From: Ruminococcus sp.
GTDB taxonomy: Bacteria; Bacillota; Clostridia; Oscillospirales; Ruminococcaceae
DNA: 64,000 bases
Direction of reading: 5' to 3'
NCBI GenBank assembly: GCA_017622925.1
Contig: JAGAQC010000076.1
Coordinates: forward strand, 1 to 64,000
Shown in pieces: positions 22,699 through 31,797 of this stretch. How positions within the stretch are numbered: position 1 is the first letter of the stretch; every line of letters begins with the position of its first letter. Position numbers and translations under genes: made by a program. Under the pieces are notes generated by a model. That model made no database searches. It was not told the DNA's origin and worked only from the letters and a program-made list of their open reading frames with translations.

Positions 22699-24206
22699 TG
22701 GCTGAAATTGCAACATTAAAAGAACTCGTCTACCGCGCCGATGCGGTATTCGGGGACGAGCCTTTTGTACGGGAGTATCTGCATCGTGAACTGCGTGACA
22801 AGAGCTTCCGCACGTTCCGTCAGGACTGCGACTGCTTTGCTGTGTGGGTTCAGGAGCATTTTCCGAACGGCGTACACGCTGCCGTTATAGGCTCTACAAG
22901 CTACGAGTATCTTACGGCGTGGTTTGGTATCCAGTGCAGCGGAAATGTGACCGTACCGCTGGACAACGCAAATCCTGCGGAGAAGATAGCCGACGAGGTA
23001 AATCGCTCGGACAGTGAGATCGTCATTGTGGATAAGCGTCACGAGGGAGATATTGAGCAGTTCAGAAAACTCTGTCCGCAGGTGAAATATTTCATTCATC
23101 TTCATGAAAAGCAGGATAATATGCTCTGTCTCGCCGATATAATCAGCGAATACAGCGGAAAAGTCCCCGACAGCTCTCCAAAGGAAAACGACCTTGCGGC
23201 AATTCTTTTCACCTCGGGAACAACGGGACAAAGCAAGGGCGTTATGCTAAGCAACGGAAATCTTATAGATAACGCTACATGTGAACCCGATCGGAATTAT
23301 CGAGGTCAAAAGCGTATGACGGTTCTGCCGATACATCATGTGTTCTGCTTCACATGCGACGTTCTCTGCGCATTGTGGTACGGCAGGATACTTTGTGTAA
23401 ACGATTCCCTCATGCGTATCCCTAAGAATCTGAAAATATTTCAGCCTGACGATACTACATTCGTGCCGATGATAGCGGCTTCTATTCTGTCGAAAATGCA
23501 GCTTGCCGCAGAGAAAAATCCCGATAAAATTGCGATAGGCAAAGAAACGTTCGGCGAGAATTTCAGCGTTATCTATACGGGCGGAGCGTATCTGAGTCCC
23601 GAGATAATCAAGGGCTACGAGGAATTCGGTATCGACATTGCGCAAGGCTACGGAATGACGGAATGTTCACCGCGTATCTGCACAGGCGTTAAGGGCTGCC
23701 CTAAGCCCTCGTCCGTGGGCAGACGAGTTCCCGGCTGTGATATTCGCATTGTGGACGGCGAAATTTGCGTAAAGAGCCGCTCCGTTATGCAGGGATATTA
23801 CAAAAATCCCGAGGAGACCGCCAAAACGCTGACCGAGGACGGCTGGCTGAAAACAGGCGACCTCGGCTATGTCGATGACGACGGATACGTCTACATCACG
23901 GGCAGAAAAAAGAATCTTATCATTCTATCCAATGGCGAAAATGTTTCGCCGGAGGAAATTGAGAATCAGTTTGCCTGCTGCAAGCCCATAAAGGAGATCG
24001 TTGTTTATGAAAAGGACAACCTGATAACTGCGGAGGTATATCCGAATCCCGATTACGCGTCTGAAAATATTGAGGCTGAGATTCAGCAGAAAATTGACGA
24101 TGTAAATTCGGGTTCTCCGCCTGCAAAGCGTATTGCGAAACTGGTTATCAGGGATACCGAATTTCCTAAAACAGCTTCTAAAAAAATCATTCGCAGCTTG
24201 CTGTAA
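22698..24206 (+). CDS. AMP-forming adenylation enzyme (loading partner of the carrier protein)
   Basis: A 502-residue ANL-superfamily enzyme. Motifs in order: LFTSGTTGQSKGVMLS (A3), PIHHVFCF (A4 region), QGYGMTECSP (A5), GWLKTGDLG (A7), ITGRKKNLIILSNGENVSP (A8) and a C-terminal TASKKI with the catalytic lysine (A10). The A4 region looks more like fatty-acyl synthetases (HHVF) than amino-acid-selecting domains, so the substrate may be a carboxylic or fatty acid. It overlaps the carrier gene by one base. It most likely loads the carrier protein for the condensation enzyme. Confidence 0.85.
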   Translation: MAEIATLKELVYRADAVFGDEPFVREYLHRELRDKSFRTFRQDCDCFAVWVQEHFPNGVHAAVIGSTSYEYLTAWFGIQCSGNVTVPLDNANPAEKIADEVNRSDSEIVIVDKRHEGDIEQFRKLCPQVKYFIHLHEKQDNMLCLADIISEYSGKVPDSSPKENDLAAILFTSGTTGQSKGVMLSNGNLIDNATCEPDRNYRGQKRMTVLPIHHVFCFTCDVLCALWYGRILCVNDSLMRIPKNLKIFQPDDTTFVPMIAASILSKMQLAAEKNPDKIAIGKETFGENFSVIYTGGAYLSPEIIKGYEEFGIDIAQGYGMTECSPRICTGVKGCPKPSSVGRRVPGCDIRIVDGEICVKSRSVMQGYYKNPEETAKTLTEDGWLKTGDLGYVDDDGYVYITGRKKNLIILSNGENVSPEEIENQFACCKPIKEIVVYEKDNLITAEVYPNPDYASENIEAEIQQKIDDVNSGSPPAKRIAKLVIRDTEFPKTASKKIIRSLL

Positions 24207-24220
24207 TAGACCTCTAATAT

Positions 24221-24249
24221 AAACACCGCACGCTCTCTGTGCGGTGTTT
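24221..24249 (+). terminator. Terminator after the adenylation gene
   Basis: An 11-bp stem AAACACCGCAC with its complement and a 7-nt loop, followed by TGTTTAT. It separates the biosynthetic trio from the transporter genes and could be leaky. Confidence 0.7.
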
Positions 24250-24275
24250 GTTTATATTGATCAGCGGATATTTTC

Positions 24276-24313
24276 AGGATTTAAGGATTATTTAATAATT
24301 TCTGTGCTACAAT
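24276..24313 (+). promoter_or_regulatory. Possible activator-dependent promoter of the ABC transporter operon
   Basis: TACAAT (24308-24313) is a fair -10 box without a -35 box. Two AGGATT half-sites in direct repeat (24276-24291) occupy the -35 position, as expected where an OmpR-type regulator recruits polymerase. The operon's own response regulator is the natural candidate. Confidence 0.3.
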
Positions 24314-24343
24314 GTGAATACACCAAAGAAAGGCGGTAGGAAA

Positions 24344-26710
24344 ATGTACATAAACATTCTCAAAAAAGACCTGAAACGCAAGAAAACCATGAACGTGATA
24401 CTGCTTATGTTTATTATCCTTGCGGTAATGTTCGTTTCAAGCGGTCTGAACAACGTATTAACTGTAATGAACGGCACGGATTATTATATGGATAAAGCAG
24501 GCGTGGGAGACTATGCGCTCATCACAATGGGCAAAGATTCCACAGGACACGCCGCTCCCATTCTTGATAAGGCTGAATGTGTGAAAAGCTACAAGCTCGA
24601 AAACTCTATTTTCGGTTCGCAGAACAGTGTAAAAAGAACTGACGGAACAGACGTGGAAACAAGGAATGTTGCCCTGTTTCAATCAATTTCGGACGTAAAG
24701 CTGAACTTCTTTGATGTGGAAAACGCTCCCGTTACAGAAGTAAAGCAGGGCGAGGTCATGATAGCAGGAAAGTTCATACAGAAAAACGGTTTTGAGGTCG
24801 GCGATCATATCCTCATAAAGCTTGGCGATGTTCAGATGGAGCTGAAAATTGCAGGCAAGGTGAAAGACGCTTTTTTAGGCGGCGATATAATGGGCAATAC
24901 AAGATTTTTGCTGAATCAAAGGGACTATGACAAATTCCTGTCCGATGATATGATAAGAGCGCACTATCAGGGAGAGATAGCTTATATCGAAACCGATGAT
25001 GTAACGGCAATAAAATCCGTGATAGCAAATATACCGGGAGTTTTGTTCGACGGTACAAGAAGTATGCTTCAAACTGCCTATGTCATGGATATGCTCGTGG
25101 CGTTTATCGTGCTTATATTAAGCGTGTGCCTGATAGTCGTATCATTTGTTGTACTTCGTTTCTCTATCAACTTTACCATTTCCGAGGAATACAGAGAGAT
25201 CGGCGTTATGAAAGCTATCGGTCTGAAAAACCGCAAGATCAGGGGACTTTATATTGCCAAATATCTGATAATGGCGGTAGTCGGCGGAATTATCGGCTTT
25301 TTTGCAAGTATTCCCTTTGGCAATATGCTGCTTAAATCAGTAAGCGAAAATATGGTTCTCGGCAATAACGCAGGTCTGCTTATAAATATTGCAAGCACAG
25401 TCGGTACAATATTTATAATTCTTCTGTTCGCTTACGGCTGTACGGGCAAGGTGAAGAAGCTTACTCCGATTGACGCTATTCGTTCGGGACAGACAGGCGA
25501 ACGTTTCCGCAAAAAGAGCTTTTTCAGAATCGGTAAAACAAACGCTAAGCCTGCGTTCTATATGGCGGTAAACGACATTTTAAGCGCGCCCAGACGCTTT
25601 ATGACGGTTATTGTTTCATTCTTTATCTGCACTCTGTTTGTGCTGATACTGGTAAACACGGTCGCTACCATGAAAAGTTCCAATCTTATCACCACATTCG
25701 GTACGAAAAGCGACATCTACATAACAGATATTGACAGCGCAACAAAGCTTATGAGTGAGGGCGACCGCGAAAGCGTCGAGGATAAACTGAATGACATTGC
25801 CGATTCGATTTCGGAGAAAGGTATGCCTTGTGAATTAAGCCTTGATATTCAGTATAAATATAAAATTATTTCCAAAGGAAACAGCTTTTCTTTAAGCTGC
25901 TCCCAGAGCGTCAATATTCCTGCGGACAAGTACGAATATTACGAGGGTACATCGCCGCAGAATAAAAACGAAATTGCAATAACTCCGCAGGTTTCCGAAA
26001 TGCTTGACGCTGAGATCGGAGATACGGTAACGATAGACTTCGGCACGGAAAAAATCGACTGCATTATTACCGCATACTTTCAGACGATGAACCAAATGGG
26101 CGAGGTTATCCGTCTTAGCGATGAAGCCCCCACCGATATGAGCTTTGTTGCGAATTTCAGGCAGTATCAGGTCGATTTCACCGATTCCCCAACTGATAAA
26201 GAAATTGAAAACCGCAAGGAAAAGATAAAGGAGCTTTTCGATAATGCCGATGTAATGAACGCTGCGGAATACTGCATGGACTGCATATCGGTCGTTCCCA
26301 CTATGGAGGCTGTTCAGTATATGCTCCTCGCAATAACCATAATCGTTGTGATACTTGTTACGGTCTTGGTGGAACGCTCGTTTATCTCCGATGAACGCAG
26401 TCAGATCGCTCTACTGAAAGCTATCGGCTTCAAGAACGGCGCAATAATCAAATGGCATACGCTGCGTTTCGGCATAGCTGCGCTTGCGGCGGCGATTCTT
26501 GCGGCGGTAGCTTCCATACCCATGACTAACCTTTGCATTTCGCCTATTTTCGGAATGATGGGCGCAGTTGATATTGACTTCATGATCGACCCGTTAAAGG
26601 TATTCCTGCTCTATCCCCTGATTATTTTTGCCGTAACTGTCCTGACAGCGTGGCTTACCTCGCTTTACACCAAAACGATAAAAACTTCCGAAGCTGCTAA
26701 CATTGAATAA
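24344..26710 (+). CDS. ABC transporter permease, double FtsX type
   Basis: 788 residues with an N-terminal helix (MNVILLMFIILAVMFVSS), a large extracytoplasmic domain, an FtsX permease domain (about 255-390, EYREIGVMKAIGLKNRKI), a second helix and extracytoplasmic domain, and a second FtsX domain (about 655-780, DERSQIALLKAIGFKNGAI). Both permease domains are in one chain, as in MacB/LolC-like and peptide-resistance exporters. The ATG at 24344 follows AAAGGCGGT and removes a short unlikely extension. The matching ATPase follows after 12 bp. It probably exports the product of the upstream enzymes or confers resistance to it; that link is by position only. Confidence 0.88.
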   Translation: MYINILKKDLKRKKTMNVILLMFIILAVMFVSSGLNNVLTVMNGTDYYMDKAGVGDYALITMGKDSTGHAAPILDKAECVKSYKLENSIFGSQNSVKRTDGTDVETRNVALFQSISDVKLNFFDVENAPVTEVKQGEVMIAGKFIQKNGFEVGDHILIKLGDVQMELKIAGKVKDAFLGGDIMGNTRFLLNQRDYDKFLSDDMIRAHYQGEIAYIETDDVTAIKSVIANIPGVLFDGTRSMLQTAYVMDMLVAFIVLILSVCLIVVSFVVLRFSINFTISEEYREIGVMKAIGLKNRKIRGLYIAKYLIMAVVGGIIGFFASIPFGNMLLKSVSENMVLGNNAGLLINIASTVGTIFIILLFAYGCTGKVKKLTPIDAIRSGQTGERFRKKSFFRIGKTNAKPAFYMAVNDILSAPRRFMTVIVSFFICTLFVLILVNTVATMKSSNLITTFGTKSDIYITDIDSATKLMSEGDRESVEDKLNDIADSISEKGMPCELSLDIQYKYKIISKGNSFSLSCSQSVNIPADKYEYYEGTSPQNKNEIAITPQVSEMLDAEIGDTVTIDFGTEKIDCIITAYFQTMNQMGEVIRLSDEAPTDMSFVANFRQYQVDFTDSPTDKEIENRKEKIKELFDNADVMNAAEYCMDCISVVPTMEAVQYMLLAITIIVVILVTVLVERSFISDERSQIALLKAIGFKNGAIIKWHTLRFGIAALAAAILAAVASIPMTNLCISPIFGMMGAVDIDFMIDPLKVFLLYPLIIFAVTVLTAWLTSLYTKTIKTSEAANIE

Positions 26711-26722
26711 AGGAGAATTTAT

Positions 26723-27490
26723 ATGAACAAAGTATTAATAGCAAACGACCTCTGCAAAACGTACATTGTCAACAAGCGTCAGAACAACGTGCTGAAAAAT
26801 GTGAATTTCAGCATCGACGAGGGCGAAATGGTCGCTGTAATGGGTCCGTCGGGTTCGGGCAAGTCTACCCTGCTGTACGCCGTTTCGGGCATGGACAGCA
26901 TTACCGCAGGCGAAGTGCAGTTCTGCGGCAGGAATCTCTCTGAATTAAAGGAAAAAGAGCTTGCCGACCTCAGACTTGACGAAATGGGGTTCATCTTCCA
27001 GCAGATGTATATGCTGAAAAATCTCACCGTTCTTGACAATATTATTCTTCCTGCATGTCAGTCCGAAAAAAGAAAGGAAACTCGCAAAGAGACCGTACAA
27101 AGGGGCGAAACGCTTATGCGTAAGCTCGGCATTATAGATATTGCGGATAACGATATTACCGAGGTCTCGGGCGGTCAGCTCCAGCGAGCCTGCATCTGCC
27201 GAAGTATGATAAACGACCCGAAGATAATTTTTGCAGACGAGCCTACAGGCGCGCTGAACCGCACCTCCTCCAACGAGGTCATGGAGGAGCTTACCAAGCT
27301 GAACAACGAGGGTACTACGATAATGCTTGTTACTCACGATGTGAAAGTCGCCGCAAAATGCACAAGAGTGCTTTACATAGTTGACGGAAACATAAAAGGA
27401 GAGTATAATATAAGTAAGTACAAAAATGCTTCCCAAATGCGGGAGCGTGAACGCGCTTTAAATAACTGGTTAATGGAAATGGGTTGGTAA
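26723..27490 (+). CDS. ABC transporter ATPase (MacB/LolD-like)
   Basis: 255 residues with Walker A GPSGSGKSTLL, Q-loop FIFQQMYML, signature VSGGQLQRA, Walker B IIFADEPTGAL and a switch histidine (VTHD). This is the standard ATPase partner of FtsX-type permeases. The start has AAGGAG. A response regulator starts 2 bp after its stop, so transporter and two-component system form one operon. Confidence 0.93.
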   Translation: MNKVLIANDLCKTYIVNKRQNNVLKNVNFSIDEGEMVAVMGPSGSGKSTLLYAVSGMDSITAGEVQFCGRNLSELKEKELADLRLDEMGFIFQQMYMLKNLTVLDNIILPACQSEKRKETRKETVQRGETLMRKLGIIDIADNDITEVSGGQLQRACICRSMINDPKIIFADEPTGALNRTSSNEVMEELTKLNNEGTTIMLVTHDVKVAAKCTRVLYIVDGNIKGEYNISKYKNASQMRERERALNNWLMEMGW

Positions 27491-27491
27491 T

Positions 27492-28154
27492 ATGACCGAT
27501 ATTCTGATTGTTGAAGATAATAAAGAGCTTGCAGACCTGCTGTGTGATTTTCTTCGCGCCGAAAATTACACGGTATCGACTGCGGAAAGCGGCGAAAAAG
27601 CCTTGTCCCTGTACGAAAAATACGGGGCAAGGCTTATCGTGCTGGATATTATGCTGCCGGGAGTGGACGGATTTTCCGTGTGCGGTAAGATACGTGAACA
27701 AAGCAATACTCCGATACTTATTGTAAGCGCAAAAACGGATAAGGATAACAAGCTTAACGGGCTTATTCTCGGAGCTGACGACTACATAGAAAAACCCTAT
27801 GATATTGATATTCTCCTTGCTAAAATAGCAGGTATTTTCAAACGCCGATACGCTCTCGATGAAATTACCGAGGGCGATCTGACGCTTAATAAAGCGAACA
27901 AGACCGCCTGTAAAAACGGCGTTCCGATAAATATGACGGCTAAGGAGTTTGAGCTGCTCCGCCTGCTTATCGAAAATAAGGGGAAAACCCTTAACAAGGA
28001 ATATATTTTCAACACGATATGGGGAAGCGACAGTTTCTCTGAAATTCAGACTCTTACGGTGCATATAAAATGGCTGCGGCAGAAAATCGAGGACGACCCC
28101 AAGAAACCGCAGCATATCCAAACAGTATGGGGCGTGGGGTATAAGTTTGTATGA
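27492..28154 (+). CDS. OmpR/PhoB-family response regulator
   Basis: 220 residues. The receiver domain has the acidic pair in LIVEDNKEL, phospho-acceptor Asp in IVLDIMLPG, and the lysine in DDYIEKP. The winged-helix domain shows MTAKEFELLRLL and TLTVHIKWLRQKI. It is translationally coupled to the kinase (4-bp overlap). It probably controls the transporter genes just upstream, and possibly the biosynthetic trio. Confidence 0.93.
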   Translation: MTDILIVEDNKELADLLCDFLRAENYTVSTAESGEKALSLYEKYGARLIVLDIMLPGVDGFSVCGKIREQSNTPILIVSAKTDKDNKLNGLILGADDYIEKPYDIDILLAKIAGIFKRRYALDEITEGDLTLNKANKTACKNGVPINMTAKEFELLRLLIENKGKTLNKEYIFNTIWGSDSFSEIQTLTVHIKWLRQKIEDDPKKPQHIQTVWGVGYKFV

Positions 28155-29392
28155 AAGCTTTTAACAGAATTTTTATCGGTATGCTGCTGCTTATCGCTAT
28201 AATTTTTGCAGGGGCAAATCTGCTGCTCCTGAATATTGATAATATCGGCAGCGGCAGACCGTATCGCGTTGAGATAGAACGGCTTTCAAGACTTATCGAA
28301 ACGGACGCTGCTACAGCCGCCGCCGCTCTTTCAGACTGCGAGTATATAACGGGGATCGTAAAGCTTTCGGACTGTCCCGACAGCTTTTATAAAGCCGACA
28401 GCGACTATGCAATACGTGAGATAAACGGCGAGCTTTATCGGTTCGACTATACCATGTCACGCAAAAACAACGGCGATGTTGTTATCATAGTTAATTTGAT
28501 TCTGACCGTCATGTCGGCGGTAATTGTCGGTATACTGGTCTATGTCCGCGCGAAAGTTCTTACTCCTTTTGAAAGGCTTACCAACGTTCCCTACGAACTC
28601 TCAAAGGGCAATCTCACCACGCCTGTCAAGGAAAACAAAAACCGATTTTTCGGCAAATTTATTTGGGGCGTTGACCTCCTGCGTGAAAATATTGAGGAGC
28701 AGAAAAAACGCGAGCTTGAACTTCAAAAGGAAAAGAAAACCCTGCTGCTGTCTTTGTCTCACGATATAAAAACTCCGCTGTCCGCCATAAAGCTGTACTC
28801 AAAGGCTCTTTCAAAGGGGCTGTATCCCGATAAGGCGAAGCAGCTCGAAATTGCCGAAAGCATAAACGACAAGGCTGACGAAATAGAGGGGTATATCTCC
28901 CAGATCATCAAGGCGTCAGGCGAGGATTTTTTAAGGCTTGAAGTAAATAACGGCGAATTTTATCTCTCGGAGCTTATAAACCGCATTTCGGCTTATTACA
29001 GCGAAAAATTACGGCTCGTACATATTCGTTTCAGCGTTGGCAAATACGGGAACTGCCTTATCAAGGGCGACATCGAACGCAGCGTTGAGGTACTCCAGAA
29101 CATCATTGAAAATGCTATAAAATACGGCGACGGAAAGCTGATAGAAATAATGTTCAGCGAGGAGGACTGGTGTCAGCTTATAACCGTGAAAAACAGCGGA
29201 AATACGCTCCCCGATTCGGAAGTTATCCACATTTTCGAGAGCTTTTGGCGCGGTTCAAATGCCGATAACCAAAAGGGCAGCGGTCTTGGACTTTACATCT
29301 GCCGTCAGCTTATGAGAAAAATGAACGGCGATGTTTTTGCGGAAACCGAAAAGGGTCATATGAACGTTACTTGCGTTTTTCAGAAAGTCTAA
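28151..29392 (+). CDS. Sensor histidine kinase
   Basis: 413 residues. Helix 1 (about 8-28), an extracytoplasmic sensor of about 85 residues, helix 2 (about 115-137), a HAMP linker, a HisKA domain with SLSHDIKTPLSAIKLYSKAL (His is the phospho-acceptor), and a HATPase domain with IIENAIKYG (N box) and GSGLGLYICRQL (G2 box). The sizeable external loop separates it from the intramembrane-sensing BceS type and suggests direct ligand sensing. Its stop overlaps, on opposite strands, the stop of the convergent epimerase gene. Confidence 0.92.
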   Translation: MKAFNRIFIGMLLLIAIIFAGANLLLLNIDNIGSGRPYRVEIERLSRLIETDAATAAAALSDCEYITGIVKLSDCPDSFYKADSDYAIREINGELYRFDYTMSRKNNGDVVIIVNLILTVMSAVIVGILVYVRAKVLTPFERLTNVPYELSKGNLTTPVKENKNRFFGKFIWGVDLLRENIEEQKKRELELQKEKKTLLLSLSHDIKTPLSAIKLYSKALSKGLYPDKAKQLEIAESINDKADEIEGYISQIIKASGEDFLRLEVNNGEFYLSELINRISAYYSEKLRLVHIRFSVGKYGNCLIKGDIERSVEVLQNIIENAIKYGDGKLIEIMFSEEDWCQLITVKNSGNTLPDSEVIHIFESFWRGSNADNQKGSGLGLYICRQLMRKMNGDVFAETEKGHMNVTCVFQKV

Positions 29393-30405
29393 TTAAAAAT
29401 CTCTTTTTTGGTTTTCTCGATAGCGGCAATCACCTTATCGCACCAAAGGTCAAATTCGGGGTCGCTTATCTGATATTCGGGGTGTCTGAGAATGTATTCT
29501 ATAGTTCTTCTTATTCCCTCGTCAAATCGAACCTCCGCCTTAAAATCGGGAACTGCCCTTTTCAGCTTTTCGTTGTCAAAAACGACTGAGTTCGCCTTGT
29601 CGCCTATAAGACTGCCTTTGAAGTCATAGTCGCTCACCGAACACAGAAAATCGGAAGAAACATGATACGGGACAAGTTCAACTCCCAATGCGTTTGCGAT
29701 AGAACCATATATCTGATTCCATGTTAGCGTTTCGTCCGAAGTTATCTGGTACGCTTCGCCTATTGCATGGATATTTCCCATAAGTCCGACAAAGCCCTTT
29801 GCAAAATCGCTGTTGTGGGTCATAGTCCATAAGGACGCGCCGTCGCCGTGGATAATTACGGGCTTTCCCTCTATCATACGCTTTATTACCTGCCAACTTC
29901 CGTTTCTGCCGTGTACTCCGAGCGGAACGGAACGCTCGTCATACGTATGGCTGGGTCGAACTATCGTTATCGGAAAACCGTTTTCACGATACATCTTCAT
30001 AAGAAATTCTTCGCAGGCTATCTTGTTTCTCGAATACTCCCAGTAAGGATTCGCAAGCGTTGTCCTCTCGCTTATTATATAGTCGGAAACGGGCTTATGA
30101 TATGCGGACGCCGAGCTGATATACATAAACTGTTTCGTTCTGCCGTTAAACAGTCTGTAATCACGCTCCAACTGTTCGGGAACAAATCCGATAAATTCGC
30201 ATACGGCGTCAAATTTCATTCCGTCAAGCTTTTTTGCCGCCGCAGCTTCATCGTTAATATCCGCATTTATTACATTAACGCCCTGCGGAAGTTCCCTTTT
30301 CTGCGTTCCGCGGTTAAGAAGATAAACCTCCCATTCCTTTTCTGCAAGCAGCTTTGTTACAGCCATACTGATAGTTCCCGTTCCGCCGATAAGTAATGCT
30401 TTCAT
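29389..30405 (-). CDS. NAD-dependent epimerase/dehydratase-like protein (extended SDR)
   Basis: 338 residues with the Rossmann motif LLIGGTGTISMAVTKLL, a YISSASAYH strand and a YWEYSRNK segment at the position of the YxxxK catalytic pair. It resembles atypical SDRs that act on nucleotide sugars or as isoflavone-reductase-like proteins. It follows the alcohol dehydrogenase gene by 13 bp and is likely co-transcribed. The substrate cannot be given. Confidence 0.75.
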   Translation of the reverse strand: MKALLIGGTGTISMAVTKLLAEKEWEVYLLNRGTQKRELPQGVNVINADINDEAAAAKKLDGMKFDAVCEFIGFVPEQLERDYRLFNGRTKQFMYISSASAYHKPVSDYIISERTTLANPYWEYSRNKIACEEFLMKMYRENGFPITIVRPSHTYDERSVPLGVHGRNGSWQVIKRMIEGKPVIIHGDGASLWTMTHNSDFAKGFVGLMGNIHAIGEAYQITSDETLTWNQIYGSIANALGVELVPYHVSSDFLCSVSDYDFKGSLIGDKANSVVFDNEKLKRAVPDFKAEVRFDEGIRRTIEYILRHPEYQISDPEFDLWCDKVIAAIEKTKKEIFN

Positions 30406-30418
30406 ATCCTTATTCCTT

Positions 30419-31600
30419 TCAAACTTCCGCTTTAGCCGCTATTTTATATATATTTGAAATATCCTCGGACGAAAGCGATACGAAGCCTCCTGTTCTGCCG
30501 TCGCCAAGTCCGAATTTCCGTACAAGCTCGGGAATGTCTTCCTCCCTTGCGCCAAGCTGCTCAAAGTTTATCGGCATACCTATCTCCGAAAGGAACTTCC
30601 TGAATCTGCGGATACCCTTTAACGCCGTTTCCTCGGGGTTCTCAAAATTCATTTCGCAGCCCCATATGCGAACCGCCGTCTGCGCAAATCGCATTACGTT
30701 ATGCTTGTAAACGTATTCCATCCACGCAGGCATTATTACCGCAAGTCCTGCGCCGTGCGCGCAATCGTAAAGTCCCGAAAGCTCATGCTCGATAGCGTGG
30801 CTGTTCCAATCCTGACTTCTGCCTACTCCCACAATATCGTTATGGGCGACTGTTCCTGCCCACATTATATTCGCTCTTGCCTGATAATTATGAGGGTCTG
30901 CTATGACACGGGGCGTTTCCTTTATCATTGTTAGCAGAACCGCTTCGCACAAACGGTCAGTTATCTCGACCTCCGTTGTGTTCGTAAAATAGCGTTCAAA
31001 TACATGCGCCATTATATCCGTTGCTCCGCAGGCTGTCTGATACGGACTGAGCGTTTCGGTCAGCTCGGGGTCAAGAATTGAAAACCTCGGACGCAAGAGG
31101 TCGGAGCTTGTGTCGCGTTTCAGCATTCCGTTTTCCTTGGTAATTACCGACGCTCCCGAACCCTCGCTGCCTGCCGCTGCAATAGTCAGGACTGTTCCCA
31201 ACGGAAGCGCCTTTTCAACTACGGCTTTTCCGCTGTAAAGCTCCCAAAAATCACCGTCGTACATAACTCCTGCCGCAATTGCCTTTGCCGAATCTATACA
31301 CGAACCTCCGCCGACCGACAGTATAAAGTCCACCTGTTCTCTGCGGCAAAGCTCTATCCCCTCGTACACCTTTGTGTCGCGCGGATTCGGCTGTACCCCT
31401 CCGAGAAGCACGCAGCTTATGTTCTCGGCTTCAAGGGACGCTTTCACTCGCTCGATAAGTCCCGAACGTACTGCCGAGCCTGTACCGTAATGCACGAGTA
31501 CCTTTGTTCCTCCGTACTTTTTTACGTATTTTCCGCACTCGCTCTCGCTGCTCTTTCCAAATATAAATTCCGTCGGACTGTAAAACTGAAAGTTCTCCAT
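30419..31600 (-). CDS. Iron-containing alcohol dehydrogenase (BdhA/YugJ-like)
   Basis: 393 residues of the Fe-ADH family. Features are SVGGGSCIDSAKAIA (NAD(P)-binding), the metal histidines in ATDIMAHVFERYF, and the AHGAGLAVIMPAWM stretch near the third histidine. It interconverts aldehydes and alcohols; the closest type is the NADPH-dependent butanol dehydrogenase YugJ. It has its own promoter at 31649 and an AAGGAG ribosome-binding site. It probably serves fermentative redox balance. Confidence 0.88.
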   Translation of the reverse strand: MENFQFYSPTEFIFGKSSESECGKYVKKYGGTKVLVHYGTGSAVRSGLIERVKASLEAENISCVLLGGVQPNPRDTKVYEGIELCRREQVDFILSVGGGSCIDSAKAIAAGVMYDGDFWELYSGKAVVEKALPLGTVLTIAAAGSEGSGASVITKENGMLKRDTSSDLLRPRFSILDPELTETLSPYQTACGATDIMAHVFERYFTNTTEVEITDRLCEAVLLTMIKETPRVIADPHNYQARANIMWAGTVAHNDIVGVGRSQDWNSHAIEHELSGLYDCAHGAGLAVIMPAWMEYVYKHNVMRFAQTAVRIWGCEMNFENPEETALKGIRRFRKFLSEIGMPINFEQLGAREEDIPELVRKFGLGDGRTGGFVSLSSEDISNIYKIAAKAEV

Positions 31601-31648
31601 ATTTTTTTCTCCTTTTAAAATTTTTTTATCGTATGTTTTGCTCTTTTA

Positions 31649-31677
31649 ATTATATCATAATTCCTCTAAATATTCAA
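31649..31677 (-). promoter_or_regulatory. Sigma-A promoter of the alcohol dehydrogenase operon
   Basis: TTGAAT, 17 bp, TATAAT on the minus strand, about 45 bp before the start codon. Confidence 0.6.
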
Positions 31678-31797
31678 GTGATTTTTAATAAAAATTTTGT
31701 GCATTTCTTGCTGTTTTTTTGCATAATTCAAGAAGTCTCCGTTAAGGGGAGATACAAAACAGGCTCTCAAACATATAATAATCAAGAGGTGATTTAA

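Noticed and set aside
20867-24206. A conventional multimodular NRPS
   Set aside because: Each activity is on its own short gene, with a single carrier and no thioesterase or reductase domain.
27330-28121. 263-residue minus-strand frame opposite the response regulator
   Set aside because: It overlaps two clear genes on the other strand and has no protein-like motif.
24344-29392. A Bce-type bacitracin-sensing module
   Set aside because: The kinase has an external loop of about 85 residues, whereas BceS-type kinases have almost none.
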